Positions 36,294 to 44,576 of a stretch of 64,000 nucleotides of DNA are shown one piece after another; position 1 is the stretch's first letter, and each line of letters starts with the position of its first letter. Made by a program: the position numbers and the translations under genes. Source of the stretch: Streptomyces sp. NL15-2K (GTDB lineage Bacteria > Actinomycetota > Actinomycetes > Streptomycetales > Streptomycetaceae); the NCBI RefSeq assembly GCF_030551255.1, contig NZ_CP130630.1, positions 3,825,501 through 3,889,500 of the forward strand, read 5' to 3'. The notes below the pieces were generated by a model. That model was not told where the DNA came from. It ran no database searches and saw only the letters and a program-made list of their open reading frames with translations.

Positions 36294-38971
36294 GGAATGT
36301 AGTTCGTGTTGATGTCCGGCGGGTGCCCCAGGAAGCGACCGGAACCGCTCGGAACATCATGCAACAGGTGGGAACAGTTGACGCAGAAAGGAGCCCTCTT
36401 CGGAACGACCTTAACGCCCATCGCGTTGGGTTCCTTCATAAAGGGAAAGTAGACGGAGGCATGCATCTGAGCCATGGCCTGCGTATCGGTCGGTAGCCCA
36501 AGCTTAGTGCGCTCGTGCAGCAGTTGGTTGACCGCCTTCACCTCAGCGTGTTCAAGCAATTCAGCGGGGTGGGGTTTGTTCCGCGAGATCTGATGATAGC
36601 GCTCGGCAAGCGTTGGGTGCAGGTCTTCGAGGGGGATCAGGTGTTGGCCCGGCCGACCGTTGATTCCCTCGTAGACGAGTCCAGTGCGCCTGTCCAGAAC
36701 CACACCAACAGCCTGTCCCGTTTCCGTCTTCGGGAAGTCACCCGTGTTCTTTGCCTCGATATAGACGTGGGTTCTTTCTCGAGACAAAGCCTGCATAAAA
36801 CTTTCGACCGAGTGCCCGTCAATCTGTGTGATCAACCCGTTCTCAGTCTGCACTCGACTCTCGTCGAGCTGTCCCAGGAACTTGTCCCCAGGCCCGGCGG
36901 CAGGCATCGGGGAGTTCTCGCCAAAGGCGTCCGACGCCCGGTATTCGTCCGGAATCCCATCAAGGAAGTCCGGGACGTTGTCACGGAAGTGCGGAATCTC
37001 GTGCGGCGGGAGACCGTCAAGGCCAGGAATACCAGGAACGCTGCTGCGGTCCACGATGTCCTCTGCGCCGTGGCCTGTCTCACCGCCGTGGTGCACGCCG
37101 TCGCCTGTCCCGTGATGTGCAGCGCTCTCGGTCGTGTGGTGCGCTCCATCGCTGGCATGCCCGTGCGGCGTTGAACCCTCGTGGGCAGGCGTGGAAGCAT
37201 ACGGGTCGTTCGGGCCGCCGCCATTACCGCCGGAGTGGCCACTTGGCGGCTCATGCGATGCGGTAGGACCGCTGCTGAGGTCGTCGGCCCGGCCACCAGG
37301 CAGGTGGTCACCCGCCCCGCCGCCCGGTAGGTCGCCGGCGGCGTGGACGGTGGGTACGTCGCCACCCGCATGCACCGCAGCCGCGGTGGGCACGTCATCG
37401 CCGACACGGCCGACGTCGCCGAGATCGCTGCCCAGGCGGATGTGCTGGCCAGCTTGATCGGCGGTGTGGGCGCCCGCGCCGACCAGGGCCGGTTCCCGGA
37501 CTGGGGAGTCCACGCGCGGCACGTCCGCGCCAGTGGCCGGGGTGCCCGCGTCGGGCTGGTCGACAATATCTCCGGGGCCGTCCTCGGCCTTCTGGAGGAC
37601 GTTGCCGCGCTCGTCGAGGATGTTGCCGTCCGGGTCGTAGTAGCGCGCCGGGGCCCCTTCGTCCGTGGGCAGCCTGGTGGTGCCTTCCGGCAGCGCCGGG
37701 GCGTCGTCGGGCAGCTTGACGTTGCCGTCCGGCAGCCGGGTCGCGCCGTCCGGGATCGCCGCGCCCTCCGGCAGATTCACCGTGCCATCCGGCAGCTTGA
37801 CCGCTCCCTCCGGGAGCGTGATCGCGTTCTCGGGGAGGGCCGGGATGTCGATGTTCCCGACGCCCTTCAGGCTGGCGGCGATGTCGCCGATCTTCGACAG
37901 GCCCGCGCCCGCGCCCTTGGCGATGTAGGTCATGGGGTCGATGACCCGGCCCGCCTTGCCGGCCACGGACAGCGCCTTCGCCACCGCACCCGCCTTGCCC
38001 GCACCCGCCACACCGGCACCCGCACCACCGGTGAACACGGTCGTCACCACGTTGAAGGTGACCGCTCCCGCCGCGCGGGCGGGGTTCTTGCCCCACTGAT
38101 CCCACGCCACCAGCGCCTTGCCGGTCTCCTTCATCGCCGTACGGGAGTCGCGCAGCCAGGAGGGCATCTGGTCGGCGGGCATTGTCCAGAACATCGCCCC
38201 CACCCCAGGGATGGAGGAAATCGCCAGACCGGTGGCGAGCTGGGCGAGGCCCTTCCAGGCCTGGCCCATGGCGTCCCAGCCGCCGAAGCCGACCAGCGTG
38301 CCGAGGCCCTTGATGGTGCCCCAGATGCCGTCGACGATCAGGCCGTCCCAGACGAAGGACTTCACCCAGTGGCCGACCTCGTACCAGTGGTGCTTCTCCT
38401 CCACCGGGTCGCCCCACGGCACCTGGGCGTTCTTCATGTCGTCGGCGGAGAAGCCGTACTGGTCCTTGCGGTCGGAGCCGTCCCCGGCGACCATCTGCGT
38501 GCCGCCCCACAGGGCGGTGATCTTGTTGTGGCAGGTGCGTTCCGCGGCCCAGAACGCCGCCACCGTCGCGGTGATGTCGTCCCTGAGCTGGTTGTGCTCG
38601 TCGACCTTGTCGCCGTCGTACTCCCACTCGTCGTCATCCTTGACGGAGCCGACGAAGGTGACGGCCTTGGCCTTCAGCTCCTTCAGCTTGTCCACCAGCG
38701 GGCGGATCTCCGTCGCGTACGACGACAGCGCACCGGACACCGTCTCCAGGTCCGTGGCGAAATCGTCCGCCCGCTCCTTCACCGGCTTCGTCGTCGCGAA
38801 GAGCTGCTCCGCCTCCGGCGCCGTGTAGTACGCCGACAGGCCCTGGAACCGCGAGTGCACATCCTCGCCGGTCTTGCGGACATGACCCGCGTCCTTCTTC
38901 AAGTCCGCGTAGTCGATCTCCAGTTGCGGCAGGTTCCCCGTGAACTGCGGAATCTGGTCCGGCTTGATCAC
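36287..38971 (-). CDS. Type VII modular toxin with C-terminal YwqJ-like deaminase domain
   Basis: Product of 894 residues. Residues 1-~385 match the ADP-ribosyltransferase toxin of the left cassette almost residue for residue (export region plus hydrophobic pretoxin domain). The linker differs: about 50 residues of LPEG/LPDG repeats ([12 protein letters not shown]...), then Gly/His/Ser-rich sequence. The C-terminal ~170 residues look like a zinc-dependent deaminase: [12 protein letters not shown] (HAE, near 806) and [10 protein letters not shown] (CxxC, near 863), the YwqJ family pattern. It would deaminate bases in nucleic acid or nucleotides of a target cell. The start overlaps the DUF6507-type gene by ATGA; the stop overlaps the YwqK-type gene. 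Confidence 0.88.
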   Translation of the reverse strand: MIKPDQIPQFTGNLPQLEIDYADLKKDAGHVRKTGEDVHSRFQGLSAYYTAPEAEQLFATTKPVKERADDFATDLETVSGALSSYATEIRPLVDKLKELKAKAVTFVGSVKDDDEWEYDGDKVDEHNQLRDDITATVAAFWAAERTCHNKITALWGGTQMVAGDGSDRKDQYGFSADDMKNAQVPWGDPVEEKHHWYEVGHWVKSFVWDGLIVDGIWGTIKGLGTLVGFGGWDAMGQAWKGLAQLATGLAISSIPGVGAMFWTMPADQMPSWLRDSRTAMKETGKALVAWDQWGKNPARAAGAVTFNVVTTVFTGGAGAGVAGAGKAGAVAKALSVAGKAGRVIDPMTYIAKGAGAGLSKIGDIAASLKGVGNIDIPALPENAITLPEGAVKLPDGTVNLPEGAAIPDGATRLPDGNVKLPDDAPALPEGTTRLPTDEGAPARYYDPDGNILDERGNVLQKAEDGPGDIVDQPDAGTPATGADVPRVDSPVREPALVGAGAHTADQAGQHIRLGSDLGDVGRVGDDVPTAAAVHAGGDVPTVHAAGDLPGGGAGDHLPGGRADDLSSGPTASHEPPSGHSGGNGGGPNDPYASTPAHEGSTPHGHASDGAHHTTESAAHHGTGDGVHHGGETGHGAEDIVDRSSVPGIPGLDGLPPHEIPHFRDNVPDFLDGIPDEYRASDAFGENSPMPAAGPGDKFLGQLDESRVQTENGLITQIDGHSVESFMQALSRERTHVYIEAKNTGDFPKTETGQAVGVVLDRRTGLVYEGINGRPGQHLIPLEDLHPTLAERYHQISRNKPHPAELLEHAEVKAVNQLLHERTKLGLPTDTQAMAQMHASVYFPFMKEPNAMGVKVVPKRAPFCVNCSHLLHDVPSGSGRFLGHPPDINTNYIPW

Positions 38972-39357
38972 GCCTTGCCCACCCCCGGCATATCAAGCTT
39001 CGGCGCAGACAGCGTGTTGCGCTGCGCCTCCGCCGCCATCTCCTGATCGCCGTTGAGATAGGCCGTCGTGGCATCCGCCGCACCCTGCAACGACTTACCC
39101 GCCCGAGCCGCGACGAACTGCAGGTCCTTCGACGCCCGCTCCGCATACTGTGACAAGGCAAGGGCCACCAGACCACCCGCGGCCTTCTCGCCGCCCTCGC
39201 CGCCGCCGCCCTCGGCCGAGACCGTGCCCGCGCTCGTCGCCGCCGACGTCAGGTGTTCCCCGAACGCCTTCGCGTACTTCTCCAGGTTCGACGCCGTCTC
39301 ACCCGTCGTCTTCAGAACATGCGAAATACCCTGCGGCTTCAGATCCCAGCCCGGCAC
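38968..39357 (-). CDS. DUF6507-type protein, right effector cassette
   Basis: Paralogue of 31858-32250: 129 residues, starting [20 protein letters not shown], with one fewer Gly in the glycine-rich turn and [10 protein letters not shown] near the end (YxxxD). The high similarity at DNA level shows a recent duplication or gene conversion of the whole cassette front. ATGA overlap with the deaminase toxin. Confidence 0.8.
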   Translation of the reverse strand: MPGWDLKPQGISHVLKTTGETASNLEKYAKAFGEHLTSAATSAGTVSAEGGGGEGGEKAAGGLVALALSQYAERASKDLQFVAARAGKSLQGAADATTAYLNGDQEMAAEAQRNTLSAPKLDMPGVGKA

Positions 39358-39383
39358 GACAGCCCCCGAATCCCCGAAATTCC

Positions 39384-39450
39384 CACAGTCCTACGGTTTT
39401 ACAGTCCTGCGGCCCTACAGACAGTCCTGCAGCCCTACAGACAGGCCTGG
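39384..39450. repeat. Degenerate repeats of ACAGTCCTGC-GGCCCTACAG
   Basis: Three imperfect copies of a roughly 22-bp unit (CAGTCCTGCRGCCCTACAGA) lie in the 150-bp gap between the EsxA-like and DUF6507-type genes of the right cassette. The left cassette has only 45 bp there and lacks them. They may have arisen by slippage; a further CCCTACGCCCTACCCCCT run follows. Confidence 0.65.
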
Positions 39451-39507
39451 GGCCCTCTCATGGAGAACCCCACGGCCCTACGCCCTACCCCCTGCCCGAC
39501 ACGAACC

Positions 39508-39822
39508 TCAGCCGATGTTGTCGACCGCGGCCTTCGCCCGCTGGATCGTCGACTGCGCCGTGCCGTCGTTCTTCTCCAGCGTCGACTTCAGAAGGCCGAT
39601 GATGTTCTTCACTTCCTGCGAGGCGTTGTTCCACCGCTGTTCCTTGCCGTGGTACTCGTCCGCCACGCCGTCCGCCGTGAAGTCCGCCATCGCCGCCTTG
39701 ACCTGACGGTCACGGTTCGCGATCACCTCTTCCAGACGGCCGATGACCACCTGGATGTTGGACTGGGCATCCGCCGACGCGCCCGTGTCGTACGAGCGAC
39801 GGTCCGCTCCCGAACCCGCCAT
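39508..39822 (-). CDS. WXG100-like protein (EsxA-like), right cassette
   Basis: Product of 104 residues differing from the left-cassette copy at only a few positions (for example VIANRDRQVKAAMADF). The turn again has YHG instead of WxG. ATG 39822 is preferred over the GTG before it, with GGGGAG upstream. Forms a pair with the EsxB-like protein encoded 93 bp upstream. Confidence 0.85.
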   Translation of the reverse strand: MAGSGADRRSYDTGASADAQSNIQVVIGRLEEVIANRDRQVKAAMADFTADGVADEYHGKEQRWNNASQEVKNIIGLLKSTLEKNDGTAQSTIQRAKAAVDNIG

Positions 39823-39915
39823 CACACACCACTCCCCGAAAGTTGAAAGAAGATCAGCACAGTCCGCGCAGAAAGAAGCGCAGAGAGAAGTGCAGAAAGA
39901 AGATCAGAAAAAAGC

Positions 39916-40248
39916 TCAGCGTCCGCCGAAGCGCGCCGCGTCGAAGTTGGCGGCGCCCATCTGCTGCCGCGCGTTGTCGCCCTGCTCCTGGTCACCCGAG
40001 CTGAACGCGGAGTCCATGCCCGACTGGCCGCCGAGGATCGCCGACAGCGACCCGTTGAGGTCGCTCGTGATCTGGTCCGCCCGCGCCTTGAACTGGTCGA
40101 ACATCACTCGGCCCGAACCGTTGAACTTGCCCTCCAGCGGCTGTGCCGCCTGCACCAACTGCCGGATCAGCGTGCCGAGGTCGTCGCTCGATCCCCGCGA
40201 ATCACGCTGGAGCGTGGACAGTGTCTGCGCACCCATGTCGAACTTCAT
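39916..40248 (-). CDS. WXG100-like protein (EsxB-like), right cassette
   Basis: Product of 110 residues, nearly identical to the left copy, with FNG in the WxG turn (LEGKFNGSGRVMFDQF). Start ATG 40248, preceded by GGGGAGG. First gene of the right effector cassette and of the whole minus-strand type VII run; 163 bp separate it from the phosphatase gene upstream. Confidence 0.87.
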   Translation of the reverse strand: MKFDMGAQTLSTLQRDSRGSSDDLGTLIRQLVQAAQPLEGKFNGSGRVMFDQFKARADQITSDLNGSLSAILGGQSGMDSAFSSGDQEQGDNARQQMGAANFDAARFGGR

Positions 40249-40289
40249 GCACGCCTCCCCGTTGGGTCCCCACCATCACATCGTGTGCA

Positions 40290-40326
40290 TTACATCTCTA
40301 CCAACCTCGCGATTGCTCAGGCAATC
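40290..40326 (-). promoter_or_regulatory. Conserved upstream box, right Esx operon
   Basis: Counterpart of 33090-33126. It contains CATCTCTACCAAC and, at 40311-40326, a perfect palindrome GATTGC-TCAG-GCAATC. It lies 42-78 bp before the EsxB-like start codon, a suitable place for an operator or for an activator site. Confidence 0.65.
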
Positions 40327-40411
40327 GAGAACCACGGGTAGTTACAGAGGTCGCACAAACCCATGACCAAACCAGGGGAGCGTACGTGGGCAAACGAGGC
40401 GAATGTGTGTG

Positions 40412-41593
40412 TCAACGGGCGGACATCGCCGCCGTCGGCCCCTCTCGGCAGATCAGCAGCAGCGCCCGGTCGTCGTTGACGTCCTTCGCCACCGCCTCGA
40501 TCAGGTGCCAGGCGGCTCCGTGGAAGCCTCCGGCGACGTAGCGGTCGGCCTCGCCGGTGAGGCGGTCTATGCCCTCGACGATGTCCCGGTCGGAGGTTTC
40601 CACCAGACCGTCCGTGAACAGCATCAACACGTCGCCGGGGCGGAGTGAGCCCTTCACGGGGTCGAACTGGGCGCCGTCGTACACACCCAGCAGCGGACCC
40701 TCGGCCGTCTTCTCCTCCCAACGGCCGCTGCCCGCGCTGAGCTGAAGCCCCGGCGGGTGCCCCGCGGAGTACAGCTCGTAGTCTCCCGAGTCCAGGTCCA
40801 GGACCAGGTGGATCGAGGTCGCGAAGCCCTCGTCCCAGTCCTGGCGCAGGAGATAGCCGTTCGCCGCCGGCAAGAACGCGTGCGGCGGCAGTGAGCCGAG
40901 CAGGCCGCCGAAGGCGCCCGACAGCAGCAGCGCGCGCGAGCCCGCGTCCATGCCCTTGCCGGACACGTCCGTGAGGACGACCTCCAGCGTGCGGCCGCCG
41001 TTCGTACGCGCCGCGACCACGAAGTCGCCCGAGAACGACTGGCCGCCCGCCGGGCGCAGCGCCATCTCCCGGTGCCAGCCCCGCGGCAGCTGCGGCAGCT
41101 TGCTCTGTACCCGGATGCGTTCGCGCAGGTCGAAGAGCATCGTGCCGCCACGCCGCCAGGGCACGCCGACCCGGCTGCGGAACTGGGCGATCAGCAGGCC
41201 GAAGAAGCCGCACGCGGCGACCACGAGCACGACGCCGGGGGTGACGCGGGAGGGGCCCTCCGTGTAGGGCCCCAGCTGCACCGACTCCACGATCAATGCC
41301 GTCGCCGCCGCCGCGTACAGGCCCAGCAGGCTCGCCGGGCGCAGCAGCAGGCCGCCCGCGACGATCGGCAGGACCAGCGCGGCCGGCGAGCACCACACCG
41401 AGTTCGCCAGGGTGGTGGCCGCGATCAGCGGGACGGTCAGCAGCAGGCCGGCGAGCGCGACCCAGTCCGAGCCGTCCCCCCGGAAGTAGTCGACGGCGCT
41501 TCGGCGCATGCCGACGCGGGCCCGGTGCCACTGCATCTTCAACCGGGCCGTGAACGTCTCGGCTTCCGCGCGCCGCTCTCGTCCTGCTGCCAT
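40412..41593 (-). CDS. Membrane SpoIIE-type (PP2C) serine phosphatase
   Basis: Product of 393 residues with about four transmembrane helices between residues 42 and 145 and a C-terminal PP2C/SpoIIE domain from about 175 to 385. Metal-binding motifs are visible: SGDFVVAARTNGG, VLTDVSGKGMDAGSRA, SAGHPPGL, LLLFTDGL-type LMLFTDGLVETSD, and a final NDDRALLLICRE. Such enzymes dephosphorylate anti-anti-sigma factors in stress signalling. No anti-sigma partner gene is adjacent. It lies upstream of the type VII run in the same direction but probably as a separate transcript. Confidence 0.93.
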   Translation of the reverse strand: MAAGRERRAEAETFTARLKMQWHRARVGMRRSAVDYFRGDGSDWVALAGLLLTVPLIAATTLANSVWCSPAALVLPIVAGGLLLRPASLLGLYAAAATALIVESVQLGPYTEGPSRVTPGVVLVVAACGFFGLLIAQFRSRVGVPWRRGGTMLFDLRERIRVQSKLPQLPRGWHREMALRPAGGQSFSGDFVVAARTNGGRTLEVVLTDVSGKGMDAGSRALLLSGAFGGLLGSLPPHAFLPAANGYLLRQDWDEGFATSIHLVLDLDSGDYELYSAGHPPGLQLSAGSGRWEEKTAEGPLLGVYDGAQFDPVKGSLRPGDVLMLFTDGLVETSDRDIVEGIDRLTGEADRYVAGGFHGAAWHLIEAVAKDVNDDRALLLICREGPTAAMSAR

Positions 41594-41755
41594 TAGTTCG
41601 GGACCCTATCCATCGGACCAGCTGCTTGGCACGGGAGGTCCCACTTGTCCCCCGTCCGAGGTTCAACTTCACAGTGAACTTCACAGGAAGCAACCGTGCC
41701 GTCATCACGCCGAAATTCCCTGGCCGGTCCCGCAATGCCCTGATAGGCATGGCCC

Positions 41756-42997
41756 ATGGGCACTGACATGGGGACTGACTTGCGGGTGCTGCGGCCGGAC
41801 GACTGGCACCAGTGGTACGACAAGCTGATCCGCGCCTTCGGTGGCGTCCCGGAGCCGTCCGAGGAGCGGGAGCTGTGGAACGCGCTCACGGAGGTGGACC
41901 GTTCGATCGGCGCGTGGGACGGGGACGTCTGCGTGGGGACGGCGGGGGCGTTCAGCTTCCGGCTGACCGTGCCGGGCGAAGCCTCGGTGCCGGCCGCGGG
42001 CGTCACCATGGTGAGCGTGGCCGCCACGCACCGGCGGCGCGGGGTGCTGCGCTCCATGATGCGGCGGCAGCTGGACGACGTACGGGAATGGGGCTGGCCG
42101 CTGGCGGTGCTGACGGCCTCCGAGCCCGCGATCTACGGCCGGTTCGGGTACGGCGCCGCTACTCACCACGTCAACGTCGAGGTCGACACGTCGCGCGTAC
42201 GGCTGTCCGCGCCGCCCGGCACCGATGACGTACGCCTGCGGTACGCCGCGCCGGCCGATGTCCTCGACGCCTGCGAGGCGGTGTACGCGCGCAAGGTGCC
42301 CGGCCGACCGGGGATGCCGGCGCGGCTGCCCGGGTGGGAGCGGCTGGCGCTGCTCGATCCGGAGAGCGGACGGGACGGGGCGTCGCCGTTGCAGTGCGTG
42401 GTCGCGGAGCGCGGTGGCGAGGTTGTGGGGTACGCGCGGTTCCGGGTCAAGCCGGAGTGGGAGACCGCCGGGCCCGAGGGGGTGGTGCTTCTGCGGGACA
42501 CCGAGGCGCTCGACGCGGCGGCGCATGCCGCGCTGTGGCGGTTCCTGTTCGAGATCGACCTGACGTCGACGCTCAAGGCGTGGGGGCGGCCGATCGACGA
42601 GCCGTGGCTGTCCATGGTGTCCGACATCCGGCGGTGCGGGCTGCGGGTGCGGGATTCGTTGTACGTCCGGCTGGTGGACGTCGGGGCCGCGCTGGAGGCG
42701 CGGACGTATCAGGCGCCGGTGGACGTGGTGTTCGAGGTCGAGGACGATTTCTGCCCCTGGAACGCGGGGCGTTGGCGGCTGACGGGGGACGCGAAGGGGG
42801 CGTCATGCCGTCGTACGACGGACGCGGCTGATCTTGCTTTGTCCGTACGGGAGTTGGGGGCGGCGTATCTCGGTGGCATGAGCCTGGCTTCGCTGGGTGC
42901 GGCCGGGCGGGTGCGGGAGATTCGGCAGGGGGCGTTGGGCGAGGCCGCGGTGGGGTTCGGGTCGGTGGTGTCGCCATGGCTGCCGCACGGGTTCTAG
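41756..42997 (+). CDS. Eis-like GNAT family N-acetyltransferase
   Basis: Product of 413 residues. It has the three-part Eis layout: an N-terminal GNAT domain with the acetyl-CoA loop SVAATHRRRGVLRSMM (Q/RxxGxG/A type) and the ERELWNALTEVDRSIGAWDGD region, a second degenerate GNAT domain, and a C-terminal SCP2-like domain. It ends in a carboxyl Phe (LPHGF) as catalytic C-terminal carboxylates of Eis proteins do. Eis enzymes acetylate amines of aminoglycosides and proteins; the substrate here is unknown. Start ATG 41756, with a second ATG at residue 5. Divergent from the phosphatase gene. Confidence 0.92.
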   Translation: MGTDMGTDLRVLRPDDWHQWYDKLIRAFGGVPEPSEERELWNALTEVDRSIGAWDGDVCVGTAGAFSFRLTVPGEASVPAAGVTMVSVAATHRRRGVLRSMMRRQLDDVREWGWPLAVLTASEPAIYGRFGYGAATHHVNVEVDTSRVRLSAPPGTDDVRLRYAAPADVLDACEAVYARKVPGRPGMPARLPGWERLALLDPESGRDGASPLQCVVAERGGEVVGYARFRVKPEWETAGPEGVVLLRDTEALDAAAHAALWRFLFEIDLTSTLKAWGRPIDEPWLSMVSDIRRCGLRVRDSLYVRLVDVGAALEARTYQAPVDVVFEVEDDFCPWNAGRWRLTGDAKGASCRRTTDAADLALSVRELGAAYLGGMSLASLGAAGRVREIRQGALGEAAVGFGSVVSPWLPHGF

Positions 42998-43020
42998 CGG
43001 CAGGGCTTTCCAGGCCGACG

Positions 43021-43830
43021 TCAGTTTTTCTGGCAGGTCGGGCACCAGAAGAGGTTGCGGGCGGCGAGATCGGCGGTGCGGATCTCGCCGCCACAGATGT
43101 GGCAGGGCAGGTTGGCCCTGCGGTAGACGTAGACCTCGCCGCCGTGGTCGTCGACGCGCGGCGGGCGGGCCATCGCCTCCGGGGTGTGTTCCGGGCGGAC
43201 GGTGTCGATGCGGTTGTTCTTGACGCCCTCGTGCATGAGTTCGACGAGGTCGGTCCAGATCATGTCCCACTCGGTGGGGGTGACGTCCTTGCCGGCACGG
43301 TACGGGTCGATGCGGTGCCGGAAGAGGACCTCGGCGCGGTAGACGTTGCCGACGCCGGCGATGACCTTCTGGTCCATGAGCAGGGCGGCGACCGTCGTAC
43401 GGCTGCGGGAGATCCGTCGGTACGCGACTTGCGGGTCGGCGTCCTCGCGCAGGGGGTCGGGGCCGAGGCGGTCGTGTATCGCGCCCTTCTCGGTGGGGGT
43501 GATCAGGGCGCAGGTCGTGGGGCCGCGGAGGTCGACGTACGACGTGCTGTTCGCGAGGCGGAGGCGGACGGTGGCCGTGGGCGGGGGCGCGGGGGCGGCT
43601 CCGAAGGTGACCTTGCCGAAGAGGCCGAGGTGGATGTGGACCCAGTCGCTCTCGCGGAAGCCGAGGAAGAGGTGCTTGCCGTGGGCTTCGGTGTGGGTGA
43701 GTTCGCCTCCGGTGAGGAGGGTGGCGGCGTCGGTGAACTTGCCCTGGGGGCTGGTCACCCGCGGGGCTGTGCCGGTGAAGGCGGCGGCGTAGTCCTTGGC
43801 CAACCGGTGAATGGTGTGCCCTTCCGGCAC
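43021..43830 (-). CDS. Fpg/Nei family DNA glycosylase
   Basis: Base-excision repair enzyme of 269 residues. The GTG start at 43830 places Pro2 and Glu3 in PEGHTIHR, the catalytic N terminus of the family, and AAAGGA lies 9 bp upstream. HGKHLFLGF, GVGNVYRAEVLF and a C-terminal C4 zinc finger (CHICGG ... FWCPTCQ) complete the domain set. The PEGHTIHR beginning is closer to Nei (endonuclease VIII)-type members than to MutM. It lies 43 bp downstream of rpiB, in one operon. Confidence 0.94.
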   Translation of the reverse strand: MPEGHTIHRLAKDYAAAFTGTAPRVTSPQGKFTDAATLLTGGELTHTEAHGKHLFLGFRESDWVHIHLGLFGKVTFGAAPAPPPTATVRLRLANSTSYVDLRGPTTCALITPTEKGAIHDRLGPDPLREDADPQVAYRRISRSRTTVAALLMDQKVIAGVGNVYRAEVLFRHRIDPYRAGKDVTPTEWDMIWTDLVELMHEGVKNNRIDTVRPEHTPEAMARPPRVDDHGGEVYVYRRANLPCHICGGEIRTADLAARNLFWCPTCQKN

Positions 43831-43873
43831 GGTGCGGTTCCTTTCGTCGCCGTGGCCTCCGGGGCGGCGGTTC

Positions 43874-44359
43874 CTACTGCTGCGGGTGGTGGGCCGGGAT
43901 CGGGGGCAGGTCGCCCGTCGTTTCGTAGTCGGCCAGCATGTCGATGCGGCGGATGTGGCGTTCGTCACCGGAGAACGGGGTGTTGAGGAAGGTCTCGACG
44001 AACTTCGTCGCCTCCTCCTGCGTGTGCATGCGCGCGCCCACCGCGACGACGTTGGCGTTGTTGTGCTGGCGGCCCAGCGACGCCGTCTCCTCGCTCCAGG
44101 CCAGCGCGGCACGGACGCCCTTCACCTTGTTCGCCGCGATCTGCTCGCCGTTGCCGGAGCCGCCGATCACGATGCCGAGGGCGTCGGGGTCCGCCGCCGT
44201 CCTCTCGGCCGCGCGGAGGCAGAACGGGGGGTAGTCGTCCTGGGCGTCGTAGATGTGGGGGCCGCAGTCGACCGGGTCGTGGCCCGCCGCCTTCAGCCAG
44301 TCGACGAGGTGGTTCTTGAGTTCGAAGCCCGCATGGTCGGAGCCGAGATACACGCGCAT
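43874..44359 (-). CDS. rpiB: Ribose-5-phosphate isomerase B
   Basis: RpiB/LacA-type isomerase of 161 residues interconverting ribose 5-phosphate and ribulose 5-phosphate in the pentose phosphate pathway. Recognisable by YLGSDHAGFELKNHL at the N terminus, IVIGGSGNGEQIAANKVKGVRAAL in the middle and RQHNNANVVAVGARM. Family length is normal. ATG start at 44359. The mutM/nei-rpiB pairing is conserved in Streptomyces. Confidence 0.97.
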   Translation of the reverse strand: MRVYLGSDHAGFELKNHLVDWLKAAGHDPVDCGPHIYDAQDDYPPFCLRAAERTAADPDALGIVIGGSGNGEQIAANKVKGVRAALAWSEETASLGRQHNNANVVAVGARMHTQEEATKFVETFLNTPFSGDERHIRRIDMLADYETTGDLPPIPAHHPQQ

Positions 44360-44576
44360 GGGACGAGTGTGACACGGCTGTTTCCGGGCAGCAGCTTCGG
44401 GGGCTGTCCAAGAAAACTGTGGGCAACACTACAGAACCTCAGGAAAAGCTCAAGTAACGATCTGGAATCAAAGGTTCACGAATTCCTTTACCTCCGATTC
44501 ACTGGACCGATTCGTACGCCCCCCGTACACCGCTCGTATGGGGAACAGTTCAACCGGCGCAAAGGAATTCCGTCCC

